This document shows, one piece after another, positions 46,621 through 60,258 of a DNA stretch of 64,000 nt. The notes under the pieces are model-generated. The model saw only the letters and a list, made by a program, of their open reading frames with translations, was not told the origin of the DNA and did no database searches. A program made the position numbers and the translations under genes. The stretch is from Utricularia gibba (Eukaryota > Streptophyta > Magnoliopsida > Lamiales > Lentibulariaceae): contig CM007992.1 in NCBI GenBank assembly GCA_002189035.1, positions 2,852,001 through 2,916,000 of the forward strand. Direction: 5' to 3'. Positions within the stretch are counted from its first letter, which is position 1; each line of letters begins with the position of its first letter.

Positions 46621-49600
46621 ATGGAATCTATTGATCAACTCGATGGGACTGTTAATTCGAAGGGAAGCATGTGGGTTCTTGAGCAACAGCTTGATCAGCC
46701 CATGGATGAAGACGCTGGAAAACTTAAGAATATGTACATAGAGAAGGTGATATAAACCTCAATTTTCTTGTCTTCGCTGCTCACTCTTTCACCAATTCTC
46801 CGAATGGATCGTTCTCGTAGCGTTCTGGTAGCTCTATGTTCAATCCCTTTTTTTTTTTTTTTTTTTTGTCAGGCATAGATTTTGTAGGATCTCCATAGTT
46901 GAGATTCCCTACCTTTTTTCATCTTTTTTTTATTCATTCCTTGAGAGTACAGGCTTTTGGTATCCATGGCTTTGACCTGCTGTGCTTTGCATCAAGTGGC
47001 TCAAGTTGATAGTGTTACTGAAATATATCCATGATTTTGATGGAAACTACTGTGATTTGTATTTGAGAAGATATATTTTCTTTGGTGATACAGAAATTCT
47101 CAGCAATTTTGTTCTTGAGGCTTGCATTCCAGAGCTTGGGGTAGTGTATGGAGACCTGGGAACGTCTCCCTTGTATGTGTTTAACAATACCTTTCCTCAT
47201 GGGATTAGTGATCCAGAGGATGTCATTGGAGCTCTTTCTTTGATTATATACTCCTTGACGCTGATACCCCTTTTAAAGTATGTATTTATTGTCTGCAGAG
47301 CAAATGACAACGGCCAAGGTATGATGCAGTTTCCGTTTTATAGACATTCTTTTCGTTTGCTAACTGTCCATTTTCATACCTTAGGAGGAACTCTTGCGAT
47401 ATATTCACTCCTTTGTCGACATGCCAAGTTGAAAACGATTCCAAATCAACACAGGACTGATGAAGAGCTGACAACTTATAGTCGTTGTACGTTCGATGAG
47501 CATTCATTGGCTGGCAAAACTAAGAAGTGGCTGGAGACTGACCCATCAAAAAGGGTTGCTCTTCTCATTCTAGTCCTTGTAGGGACATGCATGGTTATTG
47601 GTGATGGAATTCTCACTCCAGCAATATCGGGTAATTATGTTCATAGGTATCTAGTTCTTTAACTTCTGATGGTTCATTCCTTATGATTCTAGCATTACTT
47701 GTTCTCTGTTTCATTGCATGACATGTTTCTCTAACTATGGAGAGAAACATTGACAGTTCTTTCTTCTTCTGGAGGAATCCGAGTAGATCACCCAAAGATG
47801 TCAACTAGTATGATACTTATATCTCAGTATACAGATTGTTCATTCTTCTTTTTTCTCTTTTCTAAATGTTTGATGCATTCTTCAACACAGATGATGTTAC
47901 AATTGTTGCTGTTATAATACTAGTGGGTTTGTTCTGCATGCAACACTATGGCACTGATAAGGTTGCCTGGCTCTTTGCTCCTATTGTACTGCTATGGTTT
48001 CTCTTCATCGGAGGCATCGGTATCTTTAACATATTCAAGTATGATTCCTCGGTTCTGAAAGCCTTTTCACCTGTATATATCTATCGCTACTTCAGAAGAA
48101 CAAAGAAAAGAGGATGGATGTCGCTTGGTGGGATAATGCTCAGTATCACAGGTTTAAGCATATGCCAGCTTCTCTGTTTTCCCTTTCTGTGCATGTGGGC
48201 TGTTTTTCAGACATGAGTTACAAAAAAATTACTATCAGTTTATCACATCAGTTTGAATTGCTCTGACTTGTGCTCCTTGCCAACTGCTGCAGGAACAGAA
48301 GCACTTTTTGCTGATCTTGCTCATTTTCCAGTATCAGCTATACAACTGGCCTTTACGACTGTGGTGTTTCCTTGCCTTCTTCTCGCCTACTGTGGTCAAG
48401 CAGCTTACCTGATGTATAATACAGACCATGTTTTCGATTCGTTTTATCGTTCAATCCCTGGTACAGCTTCACCTTGAGCTTTGATTCTCGTTGCACTGCT
48501 CCAATACCTGCTGTTGATTAGCATGAAATCCATCCCATTTCATTGTTCTAGCTTCATAATTGCAGAAACCATCTACTGGCCGGTTTTCATCATCGCAACT
48601 TTGGCTGCCATTGTTGCCAGTCAAGCCTCAATATCTGCAACATTTTCAATAATCAAGCAAGCTCATGCTCTGGGTTGTTTTCCAAGGATCAAAGTTGTTC
48701 ATACATCCAAAAGGTTTCTAGGCCAGATATATGTCCCGGACGTGAACTGGATTCTTATGATCCTCTGCATTGCGGTTACCGCAGGATTCGGAAACCAGAA
48801 CCAGATAGGCAATGCTTACGGTTAGTACCTTCTACCAGTTCATCTTACTGCAACATAATGCATAGAACTGAGTAAGCTTCGGCTAATCAGGCACTGCTGT
48901 CGTGGTTGTCATGCTGGTTACCACCTTCTTGATCACACTGGTGATGCTACTAGTTTGGCACTGCCACTGGCTCCTCGTTGCCATCTTCACTTCTCTTTCT
49001 CTAGCCGTGGAATGCACATATTTTTCAGCTGTGCTGTTCAAAGTCGACCAGGGTGGTTGGGTCCCTCTTGTGATCGCTGCCATATTTCTGCTCATCATGT
49101 ATACTTGGCACTATGGAACACTCAAGAGGTATGAGTTCGAGATGCACAGCCAGGTATCCTTAGCATGGATTCTGGGACTGGGTCCGAGCCTCGGCCTGGT
49201 GCGTGTTCCGGGCATTGGGCTCGTGTACAGCGAGCTCGCCAGAGGCGTCCCTCGGATCTTTTCCCACTTCATAACAAACCTCCCGGCGCTGCACTCTGTG
49301 GTGGTCTTTGTCTGCGTCAAGTATCTCCCGGTTTACACCGTCCCGGAAGATGAGCGCTTCCTGGTTAAGCGAATAGGGCCGAAGAACTTCCATATGTTCC
49401 GGTGTGTTGCACGGTATGGCTACAAGGATCCTCACCGGAGAGACGGAGGTTTTGAGAAGAAGCTATTTGAAAACCTCTTCATGTTTGTCCGGATGGAGGC
49501 CATGATGGAAGGGCGATCAGACTCAGAGGAATCCTGCAGTATCCAAACCAGGCAGTCGAGGGACTCCCTGTCCATGTTGAAAGGTATCTTCCACACATCC

Positions 49601-49924
49601 ACTGCACGGGATCTTCAGCTCACACTGTCGTCTGATGCGATCGGACCGGCCGGATCGTCGTTTCCGGGAGATAGCTTCATGTCGTTGTCGTCGATCCTGA
49701 CGGAAGGCAATGAGTTGGAGTTCTTGAGCAGGTGCAGAGATGCAGGGGTGGTGCACATCATGGGGAACACAGTGGTCAGAGCAAGCAAAGAGTCCATGCT
49801 TGTGAAGAAAATAGCAATAGATTATGTGTATGCTTTCCTCAGGAGGGTGTGCAGGGAGAATAGTGTCATATTTAACGTGCCTCATGAAACTCTTCTCAAT
49901 GTTGGCCAAATCTTCTATGTTTAA
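46621..49924 (+). CDS. KUP11: KUP/HAK/KT potassium transporter, KUP11-like, with an apparent frameshift
   Basis: Eight exons: 46621-46746, 47094-47318, 47385-47630, 47757-47807, 47891-48151, 48293-48460, 48566-48820 and 48891-49924. The protein is a multi-pass K+ uptake transporter with family blocks [69 protein letters not shown] and [12 protein letters not shown]-like segments, a long C-terminal cytosolic part, and the end [16 protein letters not shown]. It matches KUP11 of Arabidopsis best. Exon 2 is one base short for its flanking phases: the expected [15 protein letters not shown] and the following GVVYGD are in different frames, broken at a run of four G (47138-47141). An internal acceptor (CCAGAG before CTTGGGG) would restore frame but remove most of the first membrane helix. 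An assembly error is likely. Confidence 0.9.
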
Positions 49925-50140
49925 ACTACAAGGAATTGTAAATGTTTTCCCAAGTGAAAAAAAAAGAGCATTTGACACAGTTTCTAACCACAACAATTAG
50001 AAAGAACATCAGCATACACAAACCTAAATGCAGCTGTGTGGAAATGATCTAACGCCTAAATGCCAGTGTCATGCCAGGGCAAACAACATATCGTTGCTGC
50101 CAGGAGCAGAGCAAAAAGGTTGCAAGCATCCAGCACCAGT
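49925..50140. other. Convergent 3' UTRs of KUP11 and lectin receptor kinase
   Basis: Only 216 bp separate the two stop codons, so the transcripts probably overlap at their 3' ends. An A-run (AAAAAAAA) lies near 49958. Confidence 0.5.
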
Positions 50141-51903
50141 TCATTTAAAAAAAGAGGCTTGTTGTGGCAATGGCAACTGCTGTAGTTGGTGAACAACATG
50201 CGACATTCTCGGTCGCATCGACGGCACATGCTGCGTACAAGAATACACAAGATCCACCACCTTTTGGATGGTGGTAGCCTCTGGGATTATGGAGGATGAG
50301 GAGGATGATATCAGGGGGTCCAAGAGCTCTACATATCGATGAGCTTGGACCAGTGGTGTAGCCCATTCGAATATGCTCCGCCATCCTACGGAGTCCACTG
50401 CCTGTGCTGGTTTGCGCCCACTAACAATCTCAAGTAAAAGCACTCCGAAGCTGTAGACATCGCTCCTTGTTGTGAGCTCGTTTCTGTACACAAACTCGGG
50501 AGCAAGATAACCGTGAGTGCCACCGGCTACTACCCTTCTGTCATGCATTGCCTCGAGAGGAAGAAACTTTGAAAGGCCAACTCCCATAAGATGTGCACCA
50601 TATTCCTCGTCAAGAAGCACATTTGCTGCACGGATATCCCGGTGCACAACTTGAGGTTTCACTTTGTCATGTAGGAACCTGTGGGTGAATAAGATTAAAT
50701 GAGTACAAATTCAAACAGAAGAGAACACAAATACAGCTCAGGAAATCATTCTCACGCGATTCCTTGTGCAAGAGTTGTGGCTATTTTCATTCTCACTGTC
50801 CAATCCAGTGTCCTTCCTCCTCTTGGAATGTGATGTAGCCATCTATCTAAAGGTCCATTGGCAATAAACTCATAGATAATATAACGATCACCGTGGTCAT
50901 AACAGCATCCCTTCACTGCTACCAGATTTGGATGATGTAATTTAGCAATCTTTCCGATTTCAGAGTAAAACTCTTTTTTCTTTTGAAAGCTAGACCTCTC
51001 AAGTCTTTTGACTGCCACTCTAGAGCCACATGGTAGAAGTCCGCTGTAAGTTCCACCAGTTTTTGCATCACCAAGAAGACGGTTACCCTCACTGAAATTC
51101 TTTGTCACAGACTTCAGTTCTTCAACGTTGAAGACTCTCCATGGCCGAGGAACTAATGCCAATTCAGACAGGTTGGACTGTTTCCGTGATTTTCTACGCC
51201 TTTTGTTTTGCCTGTAGATGAGAAGCCACAGCACCACAGCCAGGGTAGTACAGAAGATCAGACCACTCACGACAGAAAGAATGATAAGATACTCCTGGTG
51301 ACAGCGCATTCCATGGCATCTGCTTTCTGAAATAGCAGCAATATGAGCAAATGGATGATTTAAAATTTCAAACAAGTCAAAGTGGAAGAAGATAAGGAGA
51401 GTGATGCTTTTATTCACCAAAATTTCTATGTATTATAGAGTCTATGACATACCCATGTCAAGCATGCATAAAAAAGGATGAGGAGCATTGCATCTTTCAG
51501 CTGTAACAAAGGTAGTACGATTTATGATGACTCCACACAACTCTGTTAAGTTACTGTCAAGGCAAGAGTGATTGGAGCAAGCTGATCCAACCGGACTAAA
51601 AGACCCATTCCAGTAATATGTATTATCAGACCACTTCCACGCTCCATTGACTACTCTCCCACCAACCCAGCATCCACTCGTGATTTCACCACACAGGCTT
51701 TGAAGCCATATTAATTCTTCTCTTGATGTTACAGATGCCAGATGTGCATCATAAGCCATGCATTGTTTCTCAGACTCATCCCACGACTCATGGTTTTCAA
51801 AATAAGCAATACACTGTGTTCTATTCGAACTTCTGCTCCAGCCTGAAGGGCAAGACACTGCAGCACAAGGACAATAACTATAAACAAGAAACATAAAGCA
51901 CAT
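50141..51903 (-). CDS. C-type lectin receptor-like kinase (At1g52310 type)
   Basis: Exons 51453-51903 (or to 51857 if an upstream exon exists), 50756-51326 and 50141-50678, phase-consistent, about 519 residues. Order: short hydrophobic start (MCFMFLVYSYCPCAAVSCPS), C-type lectin domain with SCPSGWSRS, W.ES...C and CGVIINRTTF, a transmembrane helix (YLIILSVVSGLIFCTTLAVV, about 163-187), and a kinase domain. Plants have essentially one such gene. The kinase keeps the ATP lysine (VAVKRLER), HRDIRAANVLLD and APEFVY, but the DFG motif is replaced (GAHLMGVGLSK), as in the Arabidopsis protein, so activity is doubtful. A minus-strand CTGCAG before the lectin exon could instead be an acceptor with the signal peptide in an upstream exon; the start is therefore tentative. 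Confidence 0.88.
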
Positions 51904-53432
51904 TCCATATAAGCGTTTTCACTTCACTCAAGGTAAGGTAGCAGAAAAATGCCGACAAAACAAAAGCGAAAACAAAATGGCAAGTGTGTCCATAATCACA
52001 TAGGATGCAGGTTACTTCATACTTGCACAAGATGAAAATAATGTATTTTCAATGCATCAGCTAAAACAATCAATCACTCGATAGTTATGAGTTCAAGCAC
52101 ACGAGGGGATCCCAAAAGGAGCAAATAATACAAACCTCTGCCGTCAGCTTGGTATGAAGGGGGAGACATTAAAGGAGACACAAAAGAATCCGTAAATCCC
52201 TGAAAATCCAAGAAGCAAGCAATAACATGGCAACCAGCCAGCTCCAAAATCAGTTATTCAAATAAGAAAATCACATCTTCATGAACACAGATACAAAGTC
52301 AAAGCTTTATAAGCAGTCTAACCGAGTTAGAAGTGGGAAACAACAGCATGAGAAAATAAATCAGCAGCCCAAGATCCGTCCTGCCGCCCATCATAATTTA
52401 CCGATTGATAAACCAAATCCCAATTAGGGAAACTGCACCCACATCAGTAAGTAAAGGAACTCCATTTACGGAATCCCAGAAGTCAGATTTCAGCCGGTGC
52501 CAAGTTTCTAGTAAGGTCAAAGGAGAAAGCTGAGTAAAACAGCTATAGGGTTTCCAGTTTCTACATCCCTGACACCATACCACAGTTGTCCGTTGTAGAA
52601 TTGAGGTGAATTGAACCCCGCTTAGAAGCGCAAGAGAGCAGCAGCGGAAAGTAGTTCCTTCAGTTTTCCGGTTTCTGTCGATAGTGATACGGCAGTTAAT
52701 TAATTACAACCACGTTACATTACACACATCAATTCCACTCCAAAATAAATTTTATTAATAAATTTATAAAATTATTATTAATAAATATATTTAAATATGT
52801 ATTTACCCATAAAAATTACTTTTTTTTTTACTCCAAATATTTATCAACTCTTATTCTATCAAAATTTTCAATTCTATTAAAATTAATTATATAGTGATTT
52901 TTTCAAACGTTAACTTAATTTTTATATTGAATACTAATTTTACCAAAATTGAAAGTAGTCATAAACCATTTATACCAATTAGTGAAATAATAAGAACTTA
53001 CAATACCAATTTGATTTCAAGAATGAGCATGTCAAATATTAAAACAACGGGTATCAATTGGTTTTTATATGGTGAAGATTAATTATGTCCTATATTTAAA
53101 TAGTAAAGATGAAAATACATAGAGTATGAAATTTTAAAAATTAAATATGTACGATACATTAAACTATAAGAACTAATTATACTCAATACTAACAAATTTG
53201 GAAACCAATTATATCACTAGAAATGAAATACATAATTTATATTAAATAATGTAAACTAATTTTGTCAAAACATCAATTATAACAAAGCATTTCAGCTACG
53301 GAACAATATCTTGATTCTTGATAAAGAAAGCCAGTTTACAAGTCTATCTCAAGATGAATCAGAAGCAGGGCAGGCATTTGTGATGAGGAGCATAAACCTC
53401 AAAAAGGCACAGAGACACAAGCCGCAGCGCTT
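51904..53432. other. Lectin kinase leader/promoter and AT-rich spacer
   Basis: 51904-52680 is of mixed composition and likely holds the 5' region of the lectin kinase, perhaps with a leader exon near 52400-52640. 52690-53300 is AT-rich without genes. 53300-53432 probably is the 3' UTR of the proteasome gene. Confidence 0.4.
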
Positions 53433-53485
53433 CTAAGAAGCCTCGGGAGCTGGTTGAGTGACACCGGACTTGATCAACAGCTTAG

Positions 53486-54181
53486 TTAAGGTCTCAGGGA
53501 GCAAACCTGATACTTAACTTTGCCATGCGAAAGAAACACCTCGGCTAACTCGAGCTTCTCTGATGTGAGGCTGGTGCTGTCCATTGTTTTACTAAGCACC
53601 TTCAGAGCAAGCTCAATAGCCTCCTCCCGAGTTATCTCATCCTTGTAGTCCTGCTTAAGCATTGATTGTGCTGCCTGATTGTTTGCTCCAACTGCAGCAG
53701 CCTTCCAACCACTGTAATTTCCACTTGGATCGCTCATGTAGAGCTGAAACCCATAGTTCTTGTCCCAACCTGCAAACAGAAAGGAAACTCCAAATGGCCT
53801 AAGTCCACCGAATTGTGTGTAACCTTGCTTGGTGTCGCAGAGTGATTGAACAAGCTGTTCCACAGGCATTGGTTCTTGGTAGGAAAAAGTGTAGCGTTGA
53901 GCTTGGATTCTTGCTGTGTTGATGAGGATGTTGGCATCTGACATGATTCCAGCAACAGCACAAGCCACATGATCATCAATCTTGTACATTTTTTCGGTAG
54001 ATGCTGATGTCTGTAGAAGCTTGGAGGTCACTTTCTTTTCACCGATCAGAACAACCCCATCTACAGCTAATATGCCAATGGCGCTACCAGCATTTCCAAT
54101 GGCCTCCATAGCATACTCAACTTGATAGAGACGACCTTCAGGTGAGAAGATTGTTGTACGGCTATCGTATCTTCGAGACAT
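53486..54181 (-). CDS. PAC1: Proteasome subunit alpha type-4 (20S alpha3), apparent late frameshift
   Basis: Intronless coding region beginning [20 protein letters not shown], the alpha-subunit signature, followed by [12 protein letters not shown] and family blocks such as [15 protein letters not shown] and [18 protein letters not shown]. It forms part of the outer ring of the 20S core. As read, it has 231 residues, ending [11 protein letters not shown]. Homologues continue YQVCSPE.LTKLL to about 249 residues. One extra C in the run at 53497-53499 (GGG on plus) would continue the frame through [16 protein letters not shown] to a TAG at 53433-53435, giving 249 residues, the normal length. So the annotated stop is probably an artefact of one missing base. 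A 5'-UTR intron is likely, with its acceptor just above 54190. Confidence 0.93.
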   Translation of the reverse strand: MSRRYDSRTTIFSPEGRLYQVEYAMEAIGNAGSAIGILAVDGVVLIGEKKVTSKLLQTSASTEKMYKIDDHVACAVAGIMSDANILINTARIQAQRYTFSYQEPMPVEQLVQSLCDTKQGYTQFGGLRPFGVSFLFAGWDKNYGFQLYMSDPSGNYSGWKAAAVGANNQAAQSMLKQDYKDEITREEAIELALKVLSKTMDSTSLTSEKLELAEVFLSHGKVKYQVCSLRP

Positions 54182-55271
54182 TCTGACTGTTCTACTGCAG
54201 AAACTGTGGAACAGAAGATCGGGTTCTGATTCAACTAAAAAACTGCTACATGATAATTAAATTTGACACATAACAGTGAAGACAACACAAACATGCACAG
54301 GACTAGAAAAAGAGGAACTATAAACTAATGCGTGTAAACAGAGATGATCACCACTGCAATTTCGCAAAACCTTCCCTTAAATTTTTAAACTGCCAATACT
54401 CATAATGCTACTTCAAAACTCCAATAGGATAGGCAGGTACAAAATAGTCAAGACGCAATCTTTGATGAATAAAAACACAGGCAAGTCCTTTTAAACATCT
54501 GACACTAATAACGCGGAACCTCCCAAATTCACCATTAACCACCCAAAACTCCCCATTCAACTCAACCACAAAAACCCTCGTCCCACAGTTCAAAATTCAA
54601 GGGATGCAATTAAACAAATATAACACCAAAAATACAATCCACTTCTCAATTACAAAATTAAGGTTTTTTCCTTGAACCCATATTCCCCTGCGACATTTTG
54701 CAAATCAAACCCAATCTCTACTGATTCAAGAAAAGAAACCCACGGGAGTAGGCATAAATAAGGAGAAATAGAGAAACAAACCGGTTATTGATCCACGAAC
54801 AGATCTGATCTGTGACCACAAACTCAGGAATTTCAGCAGCAGAATGAGGTTTAAACGCTGAATTGCACAACACGAGTGGATTGACAAACAAGAAACCGGC
54901 GAAGTAACGTGTGGGCCCAATATAGAATCCATTGGGCTTTACTTCAAATAGCCCGATAGAGGGTAGAATAGTAAATGCCAGTGGATATCGTTCGTTTGGC
55001 AGCGCGCTCTGTTTGATCTGCATCAATACTATCTGGATAACCCATCACATATGAGGTGCGAAGGTTGGTGGAGGATGTTGGAAGAGGAAGAGGACCATGG
55101 AGGATGATGTATACATAGAGGATGGTGGATGCTTCGAAAACTGTTCATCACTCTGGCTATGATCAATTCTTTTGCGGTGCTATGAAAACTGAGTTTTCAT
55201 TTCTGCAAGGTATTTGTATTTGTGTGCAGTTTTGTGGATGACCCGGAACATGATTTTCTGCTGCGAATGCA
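54182..55271. promoter_or_regulatory. Divergent region between alpha type-4 and OTP84
   Basis: It should contain the leader intron of the proteasome gene (minus) and the promoter of OTP84 (plus). GTGGGCCCAA at 54911, ATTGGGCTTT at 54931 and a GCCCGA at 54951 form a cluster. No further gene was recognised. Confidence 0.45.
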
Positions 55272-57839
55272 ATGTCTCTTACATGTGTATGCACTCTGGC
55301 GCTTCCACTCAACGGTGATTCTAAGCATTTATGGACTGAAACTCTTCGTTCCCAGACAAGCTCTGGTGCCTATGGCCAAGCCCTTTCCACATTCAGTCAC
55401 ATGTGGGGCTCCGGAGTTTTTCCGGATAAGTATGCTTTTCCTGTGGTTTTGAAGGCCGCAACTGCGCTTCAAGACTTGAATTTTGGCCAGCAGGTTCACG
55501 CATCTGCTGTCAAGCTTGGGCATTGTGGTAACTCGGTTGCTGTTTGTAATTCACTGTTGCATTTGTATGGTCAATGTGGGGATTCTCTTTGCCATGTATT
55601 GAAGTTGTTCGACGGAATGCCTGAAAGGGACCAAGTTTCTTGGAACTCTTTTATACATGCTCTTTGTCAACATGAGGAGTGGGAGTTGGCTTTAGAGGCG
55701 TTTCGATGTATGCAATTGGAATTGATTGAGCCAAGTTCATTCACTTTTGTTGGCATTACTCTGGCATGTTGTAACTTGAACACACACCTTGGAATAAGGC
55801 TTGGGAAGCAAATTCATGCCTACAGTCTGAGAGTTGATGGCGGAAACGCTTTTACCAACAATTCCTTGATGACAATGTATGCCAAGTTAGGTCGAATTGA
55901 AGATGCTAATATTGTGTTTGATAAGTTTGCTAATCGCAACATTGTTTCGTGGAATGCAATTTTAAGTATTTTCTCACAGTTAGGTAGGTTTGATGAGGTC
56001 ATAGAATTTTTGTACTTGATGAAGGATGAAGGATTTATGCCTGATGCTGTCACAATTTCGACTGTGCTCCCTGCGTGTTCACATTTGGGCCTAATGAAAC
56101 TTGGGAAAGAAATTCATGCGTATGCATTCAGGAACGGCGGTTTAGTAGAAAATCCCTTCATAGCCAGCGCTCTGGTGGATATGTATTGCAGCTGCAGACA
56201 AGTCATGAATGGCCGCTGTGTTTTTGATAATACTGTCCATCGGAAACTAGAGCTCTGGAACTCCATGCTCGCTGGTTATACTGAAAATGGACTTTTTATG
56301 GAAGCACTGGCTTTGTTCATGGAATTGATGCTTGTCTCTAATCTTTTACCAAACCCGACTACTGTATCTTGTGTTCTTCCAGCATGTGTCCAGTGTGACG
56401 CGTTGGAAGGTAAAGAGGCTTTGCATGGATATATCTTGAAACTGGGTCTTGGGAGGAACACATATGTACAAAATGCTTTGATGGATATGTATTTCAGGAT
56501 TGGAAATGCCAAGAGCTCGAGATTAATATTTCAAAATATTGAGAGCAAGGATGTAGTTTCTTGGAACACAATGATCACTGGATGTGGGATTTCTGGTTAC
56601 TATGAAGATGCGCTGATTTGGTTGAGTAAAATGAGTGATCAGAAAGCTCAACAAAGCAGTCGCTTCGATGACAACACTGATACCCTGTTGAAACCTAATT
56701 CTGTGACACTAATAGCTGTGCTTCCTGGCTGTGCTGCTCTCGCAACTCTAGCTAAAGGAAAAGAGATTCATGCCTATGCTATTCGGAATGCATTAGAGAG
56801 AGATGTTGCTGTTGGAAGTGCATTGATTGATATGTATGCAAAGTGTGGATGCTTAGATAATGCCTGGGCAGTTTTCAATGGCATGCCATTCCAAAATGTG
56901 ATAACATGGAACATAATGATCATGGCTTATGGGATGCACGGAGATGGGGTGGGAGCCATGAATCTTTTTAAGAGCATGGTGTCTGAAAGTCACAGAGATG
57001 GAGATGTGAAGCCCAATGAGGTAACCTTCATTGCAACTATTGCAGCTTGTAGTCACTCTGGCTTGGTTGATGAAGGCCAGCTGTTGTTCGAAAGAATGAA
57101 GGAAGACTATGGTGTTGAACCTACTTCCGAGCACTACACTTGCATTGTCGACTTGCTTGGCCGAGCCGGTCGACTGAATGAAGCGCACAGAATTATCAAT
57201 TCCATGCCTCCTCAGTATGACAAGATTGGAGCATGGTGCAGTTTGTTGGGAGCTTCCAGAATCCACAAAGATGTACACCTTGGAGAAATATCAGGCCTGA
57301 ATCTCGTTCACCTGGAACCAAATGTTGCTAGTCACTATGTCATGCTCTCCAACATCTACTCCTCTGCAGGGCTCTGGGAAAAAGCTGACCAAATCCGGAA
57401 AAACATGAAAGAGTTGGGGGTGCAGAAAGAACCCGGTTGCAGTTGGATAGAATTTGATGGTAAGGTTCACAAGTTTTTAGCCGGAGACAGGTCGCACCCA
57501 CAAAGCGAGGAGCTGTACAAGTACCTGGATGATTTGTATATCAGAATGAAAGGTGAAGGGTTTGTTCCGGACACATCATGCGTCCTTCACAGAGTCAATG
57601 AGCAGGAAAAGGAGAGCTTACTCTGTGGACACAGCGAGCGGCTGGCCATTGCATTTGGCATCATGAATACTCCTCCCGGCACCACGATTCGAGTAGCCAA
57701 GAATCTGAGAGTCTGCAATGACTGTCATTCCGCCACCAAGTTCATTTCTAAGATTGTGGGTAGAAAGATTGTTGTTCGGGATGTGAAGAGATTCCATCAT
57801 TTCCAGGAGGGAGCTTGTTCCTGTGGGGACTTTTGGTGA
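55272..57839 (+). CDS. OTP84: DYW-class PPR editing factor, OTP84 orthologue
   Basis: Intronless gene for 855 residues. PLS-type PPR repeats (NSLLHLYGQCGD, VSWNAILSIFSQLGRFDE, SALIDMYAKCGCLDNA, VITWNIMIMAYGMHG) are followed by E/E+ motifs (GCSWIEFDGKVHKFLAGD) and a DYW deaminase domain with GHSERLAIAFG (HxE), RVCNDCHSATKF (CxxC) and a C-terminal CSCGDFW. Arabidopsis OTP84 (At3g57430), recognised by sequence, edits chloroplast ndhB, ndhF and psbZ sites. The terminal triad is DFW rather than DYW. An in-frame stop at 55251 limits the start to 55272, leaving a rather short N-terminus (MSLTCVCTLALPLNGDSKHL) as transit peptide, so an upstream exon or a sequence error cannot be excluded. Confidence 0.92.
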   Translation: MSLTCVCTLALPLNGDSKHLWTETLRSQTSSGAYGQALSTFSHMWGSGVFPDKYAFPVVLKAATALQDLNFGQQVHASAVKLGHCGNSVAVCNSLLHLYGQCGDSLCHVLKLFDGMPERDQVSWNSFIHALCQHEEWELALEAFRCMQLELIEPSSFTFVGITLACCNLNTHLGIRLGKQIHAYSLRVDGGNAFTNNSLMTMYAKLGRIEDANIVFDKFANRNIVSWNAILSIFSQLGRFDEVIEFLYLMKDEGFMPDAVTISTVLPACSHLGLMKLGKEIHAYAFRNGGLVENPFIASALVDMYCSCRQVMNGRCVFDNTVHRKLELWNSMLAGYTENGLFMEALALFMELMLVSNLLPNPTTVSCVLPACVQCDALEGKEALHGYILKLGLGRNTYVQNALMDMYFRIGNAKSSRLIFQNIESKDVVSWNTMITGCGISGYYEDALIWLSKMSDQKAQQSSRFDDNTDTLLKPNSVTLIAVLPGCAALATLAKGKEIHAYAIRNALERDVAVGSALIDMYAKCGCLDNAWAVFNGMPFQNVITWNIMIMAYGMHGDGVGAMNLFKSMVSESHRDGDVKPNEVTFIATIAACSHSGLVDEGQLLFERMKEDYGVEPTSEHYTCIVDLLGRAGRLNEAHRIINSMPPQYDKIGAWCSLLGASRIHKDVHLGEISGLNLVHLEPNVASHYVMLSNIYSSAGLWEKADQIRKNMKELGVQKEPGCSWIEFDGKVHKFLAGDRSHPQSEELYKYLDDLYIRMKGEGFVPDTSCVLHRVNEQEKESLLCGHSERLAIAFGIMNTPPGTTIRVAKNLRVCNDCHSATKFISKIVGRKIVVRDVKRFHHFQEGACSCGDFW

Positions 57840-60258
<2,419 letters not shown>

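Noticed and set aside
49523-49996. Minus-strand open frame of 157 codons
   Set aside because: Antisense shadow of the last KUP11 exon.
56853-57278. Minus-strand open frame of 141 codons
   Set aside because: Antisense shadow of OTP84.
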